Notes under the pieces: model-generated
Databases searched by the model: none
What the model saw: only the letters and a program-made list of their open reading frames with translations
Told to the model about the DNA's origin: nothing
Translations under genes and position numbers: made by a program
Shown: one piece after another, positions 25,879-33,736 of the stretch
How the letters are laid out: each line of letters begins with the position of its first letter
Numbering within the stretch: position 1 is the first letter of the stretch
Assembly: GCF_014192155.1 (NCBI RefSeq)
Contig: NZ_JACHXO010000005.1
Coordinates: 411,073 to 475,072, forward strand
DNA length: 64,000 nucleotides
Origin: Roseateles terrae
Lineage (GTDB): Bacteria > Pseudomonadota > Gammaproteobacteria > Burkholderiales > Burkholderiaceae_C
Direction: 5' to 3'

Positions 25879-27822
25879 TCAGAACGTCGGCGAATAACGC
25901 AGCGTCACCATCCAGGTCCGAGGCGCCTGGGCATAGTAGGTGGTCGTCTGATAGCTGCGGTTGAAGGCATTGTCGACGTTGAACTGCACCCGCCAGTCCG
26001 GGGCAAAGCGGTAGCCCGCATCCAGATTGAGCAGACCGTAGCCAGCCAGGCGGGTCTTGTTGGTGGCATCGTTCCATCGCGCGCCGGAGGCCTGCAGCGT
26101 CGCGCCGAAGGTCCAGGCGGCCAGCTCGGTGTCGGCCCGCAGGCTGCCGAAGCGGCGGGCGCGTCGGGCGAGCGTGTTGCCGGTGCTGTCGTCAGTCGGG
26201 TCGCTGAAGTCCAGGTGGCCGCTCAGATGCACGAGGCCGAGCTGGGTGCCGGCCTTGAGGCTGGTGCCCTTGAGGGTGGCCCGTGCGACGTTGCCGTAGC
26301 AGCCCACCGTCGAGGGACAGGTGCCCGCCGCACCAAACGCAATCAGGTCGCGGACTTCATTGCGATAGGTGGTGATGGTGAACTCATGACCCGCAGCGGA
26401 CCAGTTCAGCCCCAGCTCCGCACTGTGGGCTCGTTCGGGACGCAGCGCCTGCACGCCGGGCAGATTGAGGTCGGGACCATAGGTGCTGCCGCGCTGATAC
26501 AGCGTCGGTGCCCGGAAGGCATTGCCCACCGAGGCGGTGGCCCGCCAGCCCGCACCCAGCTGATATCCCGCCGCAGCGGTGCCGGTGTTGGTGCCGCCGA
26601 ATTGCTGATCGTCGTCATGACGGCCATGCAGCTGCAGACTGGCGGCGCCGGCCTTGAGCAGATAACTCAGGCCGAAGGCGTTGTCGTAGCGGTCGTCCTT
26701 GCCGTTGTTCACCAGGCTGTTGTTGACCAGCTGGTCTTCCCGCCGTTCCAGCAGGGTGTTGATCTGCTGATGCTCATCGAGCTTGTAGAAGGCCAGCAGC
26801 GTGGCGGTGCGCAGACGGGTGCGGGTGAGGTAGAGGGAGGTCGGACGGGTCTCGAGCTCGGAGCGCGACTCGGACAGGCTCAGCTCGGTGCTCAGTGCCG
26901 GGGACCAGACACCGGTCCAGGCCAGGCGGCCGCTCTCGGTGGTCGTGATGTTGCGGTCGTCGGCGGTCTTGCTGGCGTCGTAGCCGCTGTTGGTGCGGCT
27001 CTTGAAGGCCACGGCCTCCAGACGATGCGCGTCGTTCAGCCATCCGCCCAGGCGGACGCTGCCGCTGTAGTTGCGCCAGCCGTCCTTGTCTGGATTGGAG
27101 CTGCTGGTGCCGGTGCGGACATAGCTGTTGAAGCCGGTGCCGCGATCCATCGCCAGCGTGGCGGCGTAGTCGAAGCGACGGCTGCCGCCGGTGATGCTGG
27201 CGTCGGCGCGGCTGGCTCCGAGGTTGCCGCCGCCCAGGCCCAGCTCCAGCTGCGTCCGGCCATTGCCGCGACGGGTGAAGATCTGCACCACGCCGCCGAT
27301 GGCGTCCGAGCCGTACAGCGCGCTGGCCGGGCCCTTGAGGACTTCGACGCGATCGATCTGCGAGAGGGGAATGTTCTGCCAGTCGGCGCCGCCGGTGGAT
27401 TGGGAGTCGACGCGCACGCCGTCGATCAGCACGACGGTGTGACGGGTCTCGGCGCCACGCACGAACAGGCTGGTGTTGGCGCCGGCGCTGCCGTTGCGGG
27501 TCATTTCAATGCCGGCGACATTGCGCAGCAGGTCCGGCAGGCTGCCGTAGGCCTGACGTTCGATGTCGTCGCGGGTGATGAGGGTCAGGTCGCCCAGGGC
27601 ATCGGCCAAGCGCATGGGGCTGCGGGAGCCGGTGACGGTGATGTTGTCCAGCTTGCGGCTGGTGGGGGAGGGGGCGTCTGTGGCGTCGCTGGCTTTGCTG
27701 GTGTCGGCATTTGCCGTGGCGGCTTGGATCGGGCCGGACAGAAGCGCAATGAGCGCAGTCAGCGACGTGAGGGCAGGCAGCACGCGGGCACGAGGCCGGG
27801 CGCTTGAGGAGCAGCGGGACAT
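25879..27822 (-). CDS. btuB: TonB-dependent outer-membrane cobalamin receptor
   Basis: Outer-membrane receptor for corrinoids energised by TonB. The 647 residues contain a signal peptide (cleavage near IQA), an N-terminal region with a TonB-box-like DNITVTGSR, the plug domain (AYGSLPDLLRNVAGIEM, TSLFVRGAETRHTVVLIDGVRV, RVEVLKGPASALYGSDAIGG) and a beta-barrel ending in VTLRYSPTF with terminal Phe. The ATG at 27822 is the first after the riboswitch. As first gene of the operon directly behind a cobalamin riboswitch, the cobalamin assignment is strong. Confidence 0.95.
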   Translation of the reverse strand: MSRCSSSARPRARVLPALTSLTALIALLSGPIQAATANADTSKASDATDAPSPTSRKLDNITVTGSRSPMRLADALGDLTLITRDDIERQAYGSLPDLLRNVAGIEMTRNGSAGANTSLFVRGAETRHTVVLIDGVRVDSQSTGGADWQNIPLSQIDRVEVLKGPASALYGSDAIGGVVQIFTRRGNGRTQLELGLGGGNLGASRADASITGGSRRFDYAATLAMDRGTGFNSYVRTGTSSSNPDKDGWRNYSGSVRLGGWLNDAHRLEAVAFKSRTNSGYDASKTADDRNITTTESGRLAWTGVWSPALSTELSLSESRSELETRPTSLYLTRTRLRTATLLAFYKLDEHQQINTLLERREDQLVNNSLVNNGKDDRYDNAFGLSYLLKAGAASLQLHGRHDDDQQFGGTNTGTAAAGYQLGAGWRATASVGNAFRAPTLYQRGSTYGPDLNLPGVQALRPERAHSAELGLNWSAAGHEFTITTYRNEVRDLIAFGAAGTCPSTVGCYGNVARATLKGTSLKAGTQLGLVHLSGHLDFSDPTDDSTGNTLARRARRFGSLRADTELAAWTFGATLQASGARWNDATNKTRLAGYGLLNLDAGYRFAPDWRVQFNVDNAFNRSYQTTTYYAQAPRTWMVTLRYSPTF

Positions 27823-27899
27823 GGAAACGATCAGCAGGCGATACGGCCGCCAGCTTCCCCGCAGGCGTCCGTGACACGGCCCAACGCTTGCGCAATGGA

Positions 27900-28178
27900 C
27901 CTCCTGTTGGCCGGTATCCGGGCTGGTGGCGCGATGTCTGCGGCCTTCCCAGTGCGACGCACCAGTGGACATGAGAGCAGACAAGGCCGGACGACGGTGT
28001 CACTGCCGGTCCCGATCCGCGCGCAGGGCGGGATGGAAACAGCGGTGAACGGTCGGCCGACGGCCACTTACCGTTGCGGGGACAGCTCAGGTTGGCGGAG
28101 GGTCCGAAGGACCAGCCACTTCCTGATTCCCGTTTAACTGCACAGGCGCAATGCCTGCACGAGCACCAACGGGGCGGA
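27900..28178 (-). promoter_or_regulatory. Cobalamin (B12) riboswitch upstream of btuB operon
   Basis: On the minus strand, conserved blocks appear in the right order: AACGGGAATCAGG near 28133-28121, CCTGAGCTGTCCCCGC then AACGGTAA at 28091-28068, CACTGGGAAGGC at 27954-27943, and the B12 box AGCCCGGATACCGGCC at 27924-27909. The last is close to the consensus AGCCAGGAGACCTGCC. The element ends about 80 bases before the btuB start. Adenosylcobalamin binding should repress the operon. Outer boundaries are approximate. Confidence 0.92.
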
Positions 28179-28263
28179 TTCTAACGGCGGGGCCGCATGC
28201 AGCGCGTCGGGGTCGGGCGCTTTGCTGACGGGCTGAGGGTGCTCGCCTTGCGGAGTGGCGTGC

Positions 28264-29007
28264 TTACAGCTCCTGGAGCGATTCTGGGTCCTTCGGCGCC
28301 TTGGGGGCTTTGGGCGCTTTTGGCTTCTTCGGCTCTTTCGGCTCTTTCGGCTCCTTGGTCGCCTTGCGTTCCTTTGGCTCCTTAGGTTCCTTGGGCGCTT
28401 TGGGCGCTTTGGGCTCTTTTGGCGGTTTGGGTTCCTTGGGTTCCTTGGGTGCCTTCGGAGCTTTCGGAGGCGTGGGCGGCTTGGGTTTGTTCTTCGCCTT
28501 GTCCTTGGCGTGCCGAGCGGCGGCTTCTGCTGCGGGCGCGAGTGTGCTCAGACCGTTGATGCCCGCAGCGCCAGCGCCGCGCTGGGTGGAGGGGTTCTCG
28601 CGTGCCCGCTGCAGTGTGTTGAGATCCCGCGCCTCTTGAAGCGTGCGCTCCCGCGCCGCTCGCTGCTGGTCCGGCGTGACGCGGTCCTGCGGGAGGTCAT
28701 GCTCGCGGCTTTCCACACCGGGCGGGCAGGGCGTGTCTCGCAAGTCCTGGCCCTTGGGTCCACAGCGGTAGTACTTGCCCGGCGCGGTCCGCGCTGGTGA
28801 CTGCGAGGTTCTCACCGAGCCGGAGCCGGAGCCGGTGCCCGCGCCAGCGCCAATGCCAGTGCCAATGCCAATGCCCGCACCCGTGCCCGTGCCCGTGCCC
28901 GCACCCGCGCCTCCACCGGCTGTCCCGCTGCTTCCTGCTGTTTGAGTGATCCCCGGCGGGGACATGGCGAACATGACGATCGCGAGCAGGCAGGCAGCGG
29001 GCTTCAT
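28264..29007 (-). CDS. Exported low-complexity protein with DUF4124-like segment and Lys-Pro-Glu repeats
   Basis: A 247-residue protein with a signal peptide (ACLLAIVMFAMSPPGITQ). A Gly/Ala/Thr run of alternating small residues follows, then a short Cys-containing segment GKYYRCGPKGQDLRDTPCPPG that resembles the core of DUF4124 domains, an Arg/Gln-rich helix, and a long C-terminal tail of PKAPKEPKEPK repeats (about residues 175-242). The tail is strongly basic and extended; binding to DNA, RNA or anionic polymer is conceivable but not shown. The ATG at 29007 is preferred over the GTG at 29010, which overlaps the pth stop region. Confidence 0.7.
   Translation of the reverse strand: MKPAACLLAIVMFAMSPPGITQTAGSSGTAGGGAGAGTGTGTGAGIGIGTGIGAGAGTGSGSGSVRTSQSPARTAPGKYYRCGPKGQDLRDTPCPPGVESREHDLPQDRVTPDQQRAARERTLQEARDLNTLQRARENPSTQRGAGAAGINGLSTLAPAAEAAARHAKDKAKNKPKPPTPPKAPKAPKEPKEPKPPKEPKAPKAPKEPKEPKERKATKEPKEPKEPKKPKAPKAPKAPKDPESLQEL
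28818..28915. repeat. Hexanucleotide GTGCCC/AATGCC-type repeats
   Basis: Runs of six-base units (GTGCCC, CCAATG, GGAGCC) encode the alternating Gly-x dipeptides of the exported low-complexity protein. They are in-frame multiples and probable slippage sites. Confidence 0.65.
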
Positions 29008-29009
29008 CA

Positions 29010-29867
29010 CTAATTCTCTCGAGAAGGGTTGGTGTCGTTCCTGGTCGACGACGAGGGCGTCGTGCCGGCACTGGCAGCGGAAGCAGTCGAAGCAGTCGGC
29101 CCACCGGATGCAGATACAGCCGAAGCACCGATTGGCGATGCAGCCGAGGCACCAGTTGGCACTGCAGCCGAAGCGCCAGCGCCAGCGCTAGCGGCTCCGG
29201 ACGCAAGCGCGTCCTTGCCCAGATCTTTGCCAGATTCCTTCCCCGTTCCCGTCTCGGCCTTCGGCGGTTTGGGCGGCTTGGGTCGCGGCGGCTTCGCATG
29301 GATCTTGGTCAGCGCCTTGGCCAGATCACCCTGCAGCATCAGCGGCACCGCGTCCATCGACTTGCCAATGCAGTCCTCGATCAGCTGCCGCTCCGACAAC
29401 GGCGGCTTGCGCAGCACATAGTTGGCCACCTCCGCCTTGTGGCCCGGATGGCCGATGCCCAGCCGCAGACGCCAGAAGTTGGGCGAGCCCAATTGCGCCT
29501 GCATGTCCTTCAAGCCGTTGTGGCCGCCGTTGCCGCCGCCTTGCTTGAACTTCATCTCGCCGGGCGGAATGTCCAGCTCGTCATGGATCGCCAGAATCTC
29601 TTCCGGAGCGATCTTGAAGAAGCGCGCCAGCGCCGCCACCGATTTGCCCGACAGATTCATGTAGGTCATCGGCTGCAGCAGCCAGATGGGGCCGGAGGTG
29701 CCGGGCGCGTTGTTCACGCGAGCGACCAGTCCGTGATAGTTGCGGTCCGCCTGCAGCGTGGCGCCCAGGCCGCGTGCCAGCGTGTCGATCCACCAGAAAC
29801 CCGCGTTGTGGCGGGTGTCTTCGTATTCGGCGCCTGGGTTGCCCAGGCCAACAAAGAGTCGAATCAT
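29010..29867 (-). CDS. pth: Peptidyl-tRNA hydrolase with long disordered tail
   Basis: Releases tRNA from prematurely dissociated peptidyl-tRNA. The start is the ATG giving [26 protein letters not shown], which contains the catalytic His of the family (about residue 20). [26 protein letters not shown] supplies the conserved Asp and Asn, and [10 protein letters not shown] follows. The enzyme fold ends near residue 190, the usual family length. The remaining 95 residues are a Lys/Pro-rich then Ala/Ser/Gly/Thr-rich tail (for example [11 protein letters not shown]) not seen in typical Pth. Confidence 0.95.
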   Translation of the reverse strand: MIRLFVGLGNPGAEYEDTRHNAGFWWIDTLARGLGATLQADRNYHGLVARVNNAPGTSGPIWLLQPMTYMNLSGKSVAALARFFKIAPEEILAIHDELDIPPGEMKFKQGGGNGGHNGLKDMQAQLGSPNFWRLRLGIGHPGHKAEVANYVLRKPPLSERQLIEDCIGKSMDAVPLMLQGDLAKALTKIHAKPPRPKPPKPPKAETGTGKESGKDLGKDALASGAASAGAGASAAVPTGASAASPIGASAVSASGGPTASTASAASAGTTPSSSTRNDTNPSREN

Positions 29868-29894
29868 GAGGCGATTATCGAGTGGTGCGGCCAT

Positions 29895-29921
29895 GAAAAA
29901 GGCCCCGCTGAGCGGGGCCTT
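29895..29921 (-). terminator. Rho-independent terminator after rplY
   Basis: On the minus strand, AAGGCCCCGC and GCGGGGCCTT form a 10-base stem with a 3-base loop, followed by a T-run (plus-strand AAAAAA at 29895-29900). It lies 47 bases after the rplY stop and just before pth, so it probably ends the prs-rplY transcripts. Confidence 0.88.
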
Positions 29922-29967
29922 CGATGCCCTTTGAAGAGGGCGTTCCTTTGGGGGAACCGCAAGAAGA

Positions 29968-30585
29968 TTACTTCTTCTTCTTGCCCTTGGCTTCCGGTGC
30001 CGGAGCAGCGGCCACCACGATCTCTTCCACCACGGCCGGGACCGGCGTGGCGACCACGGGGTTCGGCTTGCCGTGGGTGACGATCTTGATGTGCGGAGCC
30101 ACCTTGATGTCGTTCACGTGCACCGAGTGACCCATGGTCAGGCCGCTCAGGTCCACTTCGATGAACTCGGGCAGCTGTTGTGCCAGGCAGGTGATCTCCA
30201 GTTCGGTGATCACGTGGTTCACGGTGCCCTTGTCGGTCTTGACGGCCGGCGATTCGGCTTCACCCACGAAGTGCAGCGGCACCTTCTTGGTGATCTTGGT
30301 GGTGGCGTCCACGCGCTGGAAGTCCACGTGCAGCACTTGCTGCTTGTACGGGTGCATCTGGTAGTCACGCAGCAGCACCTTGGTGGTGGCACCGGCCAGT
30401 TCCATGTCCAGCAGGGAGCTGTGGAAAGCTTCCTTCTTCAGGGCGTGGAACAGGGCGTTGTGGTCCAGCTCGATCGAGACGGGTTCACCAGCACCGTAAA
30501 CGATGCCAGGCACCTTGCCAGCGTGACGCAGGCGGCGGCTCGCTCCGGTCCCCTGCAGCTTGCGCTCAAAAGCGACGAATTTCAT
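29968..30585 (-). CDS. rplY: 50S ribosomal protein L25 (CTC/TL5 type)
   Basis: Binds 5S rRNA in the large subunit. The 205-residue form has the L25 domain ([26 protein letters not shown]) followed by the TL5/CTC C-terminal beta domain ([19 protein letters not shown] to [12 protein letters not shown]), and an Ala/Pro/Glu then poly-Lys end. GGAG six bases before the ATG supports the start. Location between prs and pth is the conserved gene order. Confidence 0.97.
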   Translation of the reverse strand: MKFVAFERKLQGTGASRRLRHAGKVPGIVYGAGEPVSIELDHNALFHALKKEAFHSSLLDMELAGATTKVLLRDYQMHPYKQQVLHVDFQRVDATTKITKKVPLHFVGEAESPAVKTDKGTVNHVITELEITCLAQQLPEFIEVDLSGLTMGHSVHVNDIKVAPHIKIVTHGKPNPVVATPVPAVVEEIVVAAAPAPEAKGKKKK

Positions 30586-30602
30586 AACTTACTCCAATGT
30601 GG

Positions 30603-30625
30603 CGGAATGCCCCCATGGCATTCCG
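30603..30625. repeat. Hairpin between prs and rplY
   Basis: CGGAATGCC and GGCATTCCG form a perfect 9-base stem around a 5-base loop in the 110-base gap just upstream of rplY. There is no proper T-run on the minus strand, so it may be an RNA-processing or attenuation hairpin rather than a terminator. Confidence 0.5.
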
Positions 30626-30695
30626 TTTGAAGGCCCCGCGACCAGGCGCCTTCTGCTTGATGAAGGCCTGAGGGCCTTCACCAGAACTCGGTGGA

Positions 30696-31658
30696 TCAGA
30701 AGTTGTTGTTCTGCTCGGAGAAGAGCGAGGTCACCGATTCGCCGTCGGAGATGCGACGGATGGTTTCGGCGAACAGGAAGGCAACAGACAGCTGACGGAT
30801 CTTGCCGCAGGCCTTGGCGGCCTCCGACAGGGGAATGGTGTTGCTGATCACCACCTCGTCCAGCTGCGAGCTCGAGATGCGCTCGATGGCCGGGCCGGAG
30901 AGGATGGGGTGGGTGCAATAGGCGAAGACGCGCTTGGCGCCGCGGTCCTTCAGGACTTCCGCAGCCTTCACCAGCGTGCCGGCGGTGTCGATCATGTCGT
31001 CCATGATCACGCAGTTGCGGCCGTCGATGTCGCCGATGACGTGCATCACTTCCGAGACGTTGGCGGCAGGACGACGCTTGTCAATGATGGCCAGGTCGCA
31101 ACCCAGCTGCTTGGCCAGCGCACGGGCACGGACCACGCCGCCCACGTCGGGGCTGACCACCACCAGGTTCTCGTAATTGCGGGCCTTCAGGTCGGACAGC
31201 AGCACCGGCGAGGCGTAGATGTTGTCCACCGGGATGTCGAAGAAGCCCTGGATCTGGTCGGCGTGCAGGTCCATCGTGAGCACGCGCTCGACGCCGACGG
31301 TTTCCAGCAGGTTGGCCACGACCTTTGCCGAGATGGGCACCCGGGTGCTGCGAGGACGACGGTCCTGGCGGGCATAACCGAAATAAGGAATCACCGCGGT
31401 GATGCGACGAGCGCTGGCGCGCTTGAGGGCATCCACCATGATGAGCAATTCCATCAGGTTTTCGTTGGTGGGCGCGCAGGTGGGTTGAATCACAAAGACG
31501 TCGCGAGCGCGGACGTTTTGCTGAATTTCAACGGTGACCTCACCGTCAGAGAAACGGCCGACCACAGCTTTACCGAGCTCAAGGCCCAGGTGGGTGGCGA
31601 TTTCTTTGGAGAGGGACGGGTTAGCGTTACCCGTGAAGAGGACGGTATTGAGCAGCAC
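30696..31658 (-). CDS. prs: Ribose-phosphate pyrophosphokinase
   Basis: Makes PRPP from ribose-5-phosphate and ATP for nucleotide, His, Trp and NAD synthesis. The 320-residue protein shows [20 protein letters not shown], the ATP-loop region [40 protein letters not shown] with its catalytic His, and the PRPP-binding loop [18 protein letters not shown]. No ATG fits; the GTG at 31658 (reading [20 protein letters not shown] after the initiator) gives the normal length. The frame stays open upstream through the tRNA-Gln gene, which is an artefact. Confidence 0.95.
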   Translation of the reverse strand: MLLNTVLFTGNANPSLSKEIATHLGLELGKAVVGRFSDGEVTVEIQQNVRARDVFVIQPTCAPTNENLMELLIMVDALKRASARRITAVIPYFGYARQDRRPRSTRVPISAKVVANLLETVGVERVLTMDLHADQIQGFFDIPVDNIYASPVLLSDLKARNYENLVVVSPDVGGVVRARALAKQLGCDLAIIDKRRPAANVSEVMHVIGDIDGRNCVIMDDMIDTAGTLVKAAEVLKDRGAKRVFAYCTHPILSGPAIERISSSQLDEVVISNTIPLSEAAKACGKIRQLSVAFLFAETIRRISDGESVTSLFSEQNNNF

Positions 31659-31726
31659 AGCGGGCCATCCAAAAATTTGTGGCCCGGTGGCCAACCCAGC
31701 GGGTCCCGGATTGAAACTAAGAAATT

Positions 31727-31803
31727 TGGCAGGGGAGGAAGGACTCGAACCCTCGCATGTCGGAATCAAAATCCGATGCCTTAACCAACTTGGCGACTCC
31801 CCT
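31727..31803 (-). tRNA. tRNA-Gln (anticodon UUG)
   Basis: The minus strand reads AGGGGAGTCGCCAAGTTGG and closes with CTCCCCT, a G discriminator and an encoded CCA. The anticodon arm is TCGGA-TTTTGAT-TCCGA, giving anticodon TTG. T-arm GAGGGTTCGAGTCCTTC is present. Total 77 bases. It sits between ispE and prs. Confidence 0.96.
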
Positions 31804-31841
31804 ACACAGGACATTGTGCGTGGCACAACACCCCTTAACCT

Positions 31842-33029
31842 TCAGTCATCAGCCCAACCGAGTAACGGGTGAACCTCAAGACTGCGACACATTCTACCAG
31901 CCCATTTCGGAGGTAAATCAAATGGAAGACTATTATTTAGTGAACCATTTGCTTTTGCTTCCGATGTCGCCTTGGAATTACTTCCTAAGCTGGCATTTGA
32001 GTCATCAGCATCCTGCTGCGAAGCCGAGAGTATAGCAAATACTGCGCTGCCTGAACCCGTCATTCGACTATTGCCGTAGCGAGTTTGCAACCAGTGCAAC
32101 GCGTCTGAAACTTCAGAACTCGCAGCTTCAGCGGGAGGTTGCAGATCATTTCTGCCCCAACCGGAAACTGCATGCTCAATGAGTTTCTCCAGCGTTGCTT
32201 CACCCTCGGTGTCTAGTATCTCATTGGCCATTGTGATGGCCGAATTACCGGGACTGCCCAGCGTGTTGCCTGGAATCTCAACTCCGCCGTGATTGGTATT
32301 GCGACCGTTCACTGCAGGAGAGCCCGCGACTATAGCCACACTCCTGGATCTTTGCAACAGGGGGCTCGAAAAAATTTCCTTCGTCCCGATACTGACCTGC
32401 GGCTTGACCACCGCCAGCCGCGTGGGGGGCACCCGCACGGCGTGAAGAATCTCACCGATGCCTTCGACGAAGGCGTTGCGCCCACCCACGAAGAACGGCA
32501 CATCCGCGCCGAGCTTCAGCGCCAGTGGCAGCAGGCGAGAGCGCGGCCAGTTCAGCCCCCACAGGCGATTGAGCGCCAGGAGGGTGCTGGCCGCATCGGA
32601 CGAGCCGCCCCCCATGCCCGCACCGGCCGGCAGCCGCTTCTCGATATGGATGTCCGCGCCGAAGGACACGCCGCTGGCCGACTGGAGCGCACGCGCGGCG
32701 CGCAGGCACAGGTCGTCGGCGGGCAGCGCATCGCCCTGGTCATGACGATGCAGAGCGCCGTCGCTGCGACGCTCGAAGTGCAGCGTGTCGGCCCAGTCGA
32801 TCAGCACAAAGAGCGACTGCAGCAGGTGATAGCCGTCCGGCCGCTTGCCCACGACATGCAGGAAGAGGTTGAGCTTGGCCGGTGCAGGGACGTCGTAGAG
32901 AGCTAACACGGGGAGCGGCGATGAAGGCAGTTTGTTGGCCGTTGCTGGAGGGCGCGTCCGGCGGGAAGTGGGCAGACGAGAGGCGCTTGCCCCGAAGTCG
33001 TTGAAGTCAGGCGGGCGAGGAAAGCCCAT
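31842..33029 (-). CDS. ispE: 4-diphosphocytidyl-2-C-methyl-D-erythritol kinase, enlarged
   Basis: ATP-dependent phosphorylation in the MEP isoprenoid pathway. GHMP-kinase landmarks are APAKLNLFLHVVGKRPDGYH, LPAGAGMGGGSSDAASTLLA (catalytic Asp about 146) and the late RMTGSGSAVFAI. The family is normally 280-300 residues; this is 395 from the ATG at 33029, with about 45 extra N-terminal residues, an insertion around SPAVNGRNTNHGGVEIPGN, and a Ser/Asn-rich stretch before the final helix. A GTG at 32909 just before LALYDVPAP would remove the N-terminal excess. The 3' third of the gene is visibly AT-richer than its surroundings. Confidence 0.92.
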   Translation of the reverse strand: MGFPRPPDFNDFGASASRLPTSRRTRPPATANKLPSSPLPVLALYDVPAPAKLNLFLHVVGKRPDGYHLLQSLFVLIDWADTLHFERRSDGALHRHDQGDALPADDLCLRAARALQSASGVSFGADIHIEKRLPAGAGMGGGSSDAASTLLALNRLWGLNWPRSRLLPLALKLGADVPFFVGGRNAFVEGIGEILHAVRVPPTRLAVVKPQVSIGTKEIFSSPLLQRSRSVAIVAGSPAVNGRNTNHGGVEIPGNTLGSPGNSAITMANEILDTEGEATLEKLIEHAVSGWGRNDLQPPAEAASSEVSDALHWLQTRYGNSRMTGSGSAVFAILSASQQDADDSNASLGSNSKATSEAKANGSLNNSLPFDLPPKWAGRMCRSLEVHPLLGWADD

Positions 33030-33127
33030 CGAGGGGTGTTTCGGCTGCAATATTGTCCGCCAGGGGCGCAGTCAAGCGGTAAGGTGCTAACGCGACAACG
33101 GCACAACGCCGCAGCGCCACAGCGCTG

Positions 33128-33736
33128 CTACTGCGCTTCGTCCAGCTTCAACCGTAGCGTCGCCAGCGGCTCGGTCCCCGTAGCACTCAGCCGCTGCGCC
33201 ACGATCAGTCCGTTGCTGAATCGCCGCAGGTCCACCTGCCAGCCGAGTTGCTCAAAGCCCTGGTCGCCAGACGCGCGGTGGGCGATACCCGGCCAGGGTT
33301 GCCCCTTGAGCCAGTCAAACAGCGCCTGCACCGGCAGCGCTTCTCCCAGCAGCTCCTCGGTGAGGGCATCGAGCGTGTCGTAGCTGCGCTCCTCCTCCGG
33401 CGTACGCAACTGGGCGACGCCCGGCTGCCACGACACCCGCGCAATCAGGCTGCCCATCGGCGTGCTCATCTCGAGCCGGCCGCGCGTCGGATCGCCCAGC
33501 AGTTCGAAGTTGGCGGTGACGTTCTGCCCACGTGGCTGCCCGCCCGGGCCCGCCGGCACCACCAGTCCGAAGCGGCCCGTGAGCCGCGGCGCCTGCGCCA
33601 GTGCGGAGGCTTCCTGCGCCGTCACCTTGGGCACCGTGCTGCAGCCACTGAGGCTGCCGACCGCGCCCAGGCTCATGCCCACCGTTGCCACCATCGCAGC
33701 GCTCATCGGCGCCGCCAGAAACGCTCGACGCTGCAT
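33128..33736 (-). CDS. lolB: Outer-membrane lipoprotein insertase LolB
   Basis: Accepts lipoproteins from LolA and inserts them in the outer membrane. The 202-residue protein has a lipoprotein signal with lipobox LSGC (Cys about 32), then RLTGRFGLVVP, the beta-rich central part MGSLIARVSWQPG and QALFDWLKGQPWPG, typical of LolB. The start codon overlaps the stop of the upstream TPR gene by one base, and ispE follows, the conserved beta-proteobacterial order. Confidence 0.92.
   Translation of the reverse strand: MQRRAFLAAPMSAAMVATVGMSLGAVGSLSGCSTVPKVTAQEASALAQAPRLTGRFGLVVPAGPGGQPRGQNVTANFELLGDPTRGRLEMSTPMGSLIARVSWQPGVAQLRTPEEERSYDTLDALTEELLGEALPVQALFDWLKGQPWPGIAHRASGDQGFEQLGWQVDLRRFSNGLIVAQRLSATGTEPLATLRLKLDEAQ

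Noticed and set aside
28197..28800. Plus-strand Phe/Leu/Gly-rich frames opposite the Lys-Pro-Glu repeat protein
   Set aside because: Repetitive hydrophobic sequence is simply the complement of the coding repeats.
31659..31826. Extended prs start reading through the tRNA-Gln gene
   Set aside because: The extension translates the tRNA and is not part of the enzyme; GTG at 31658 gives normal length.
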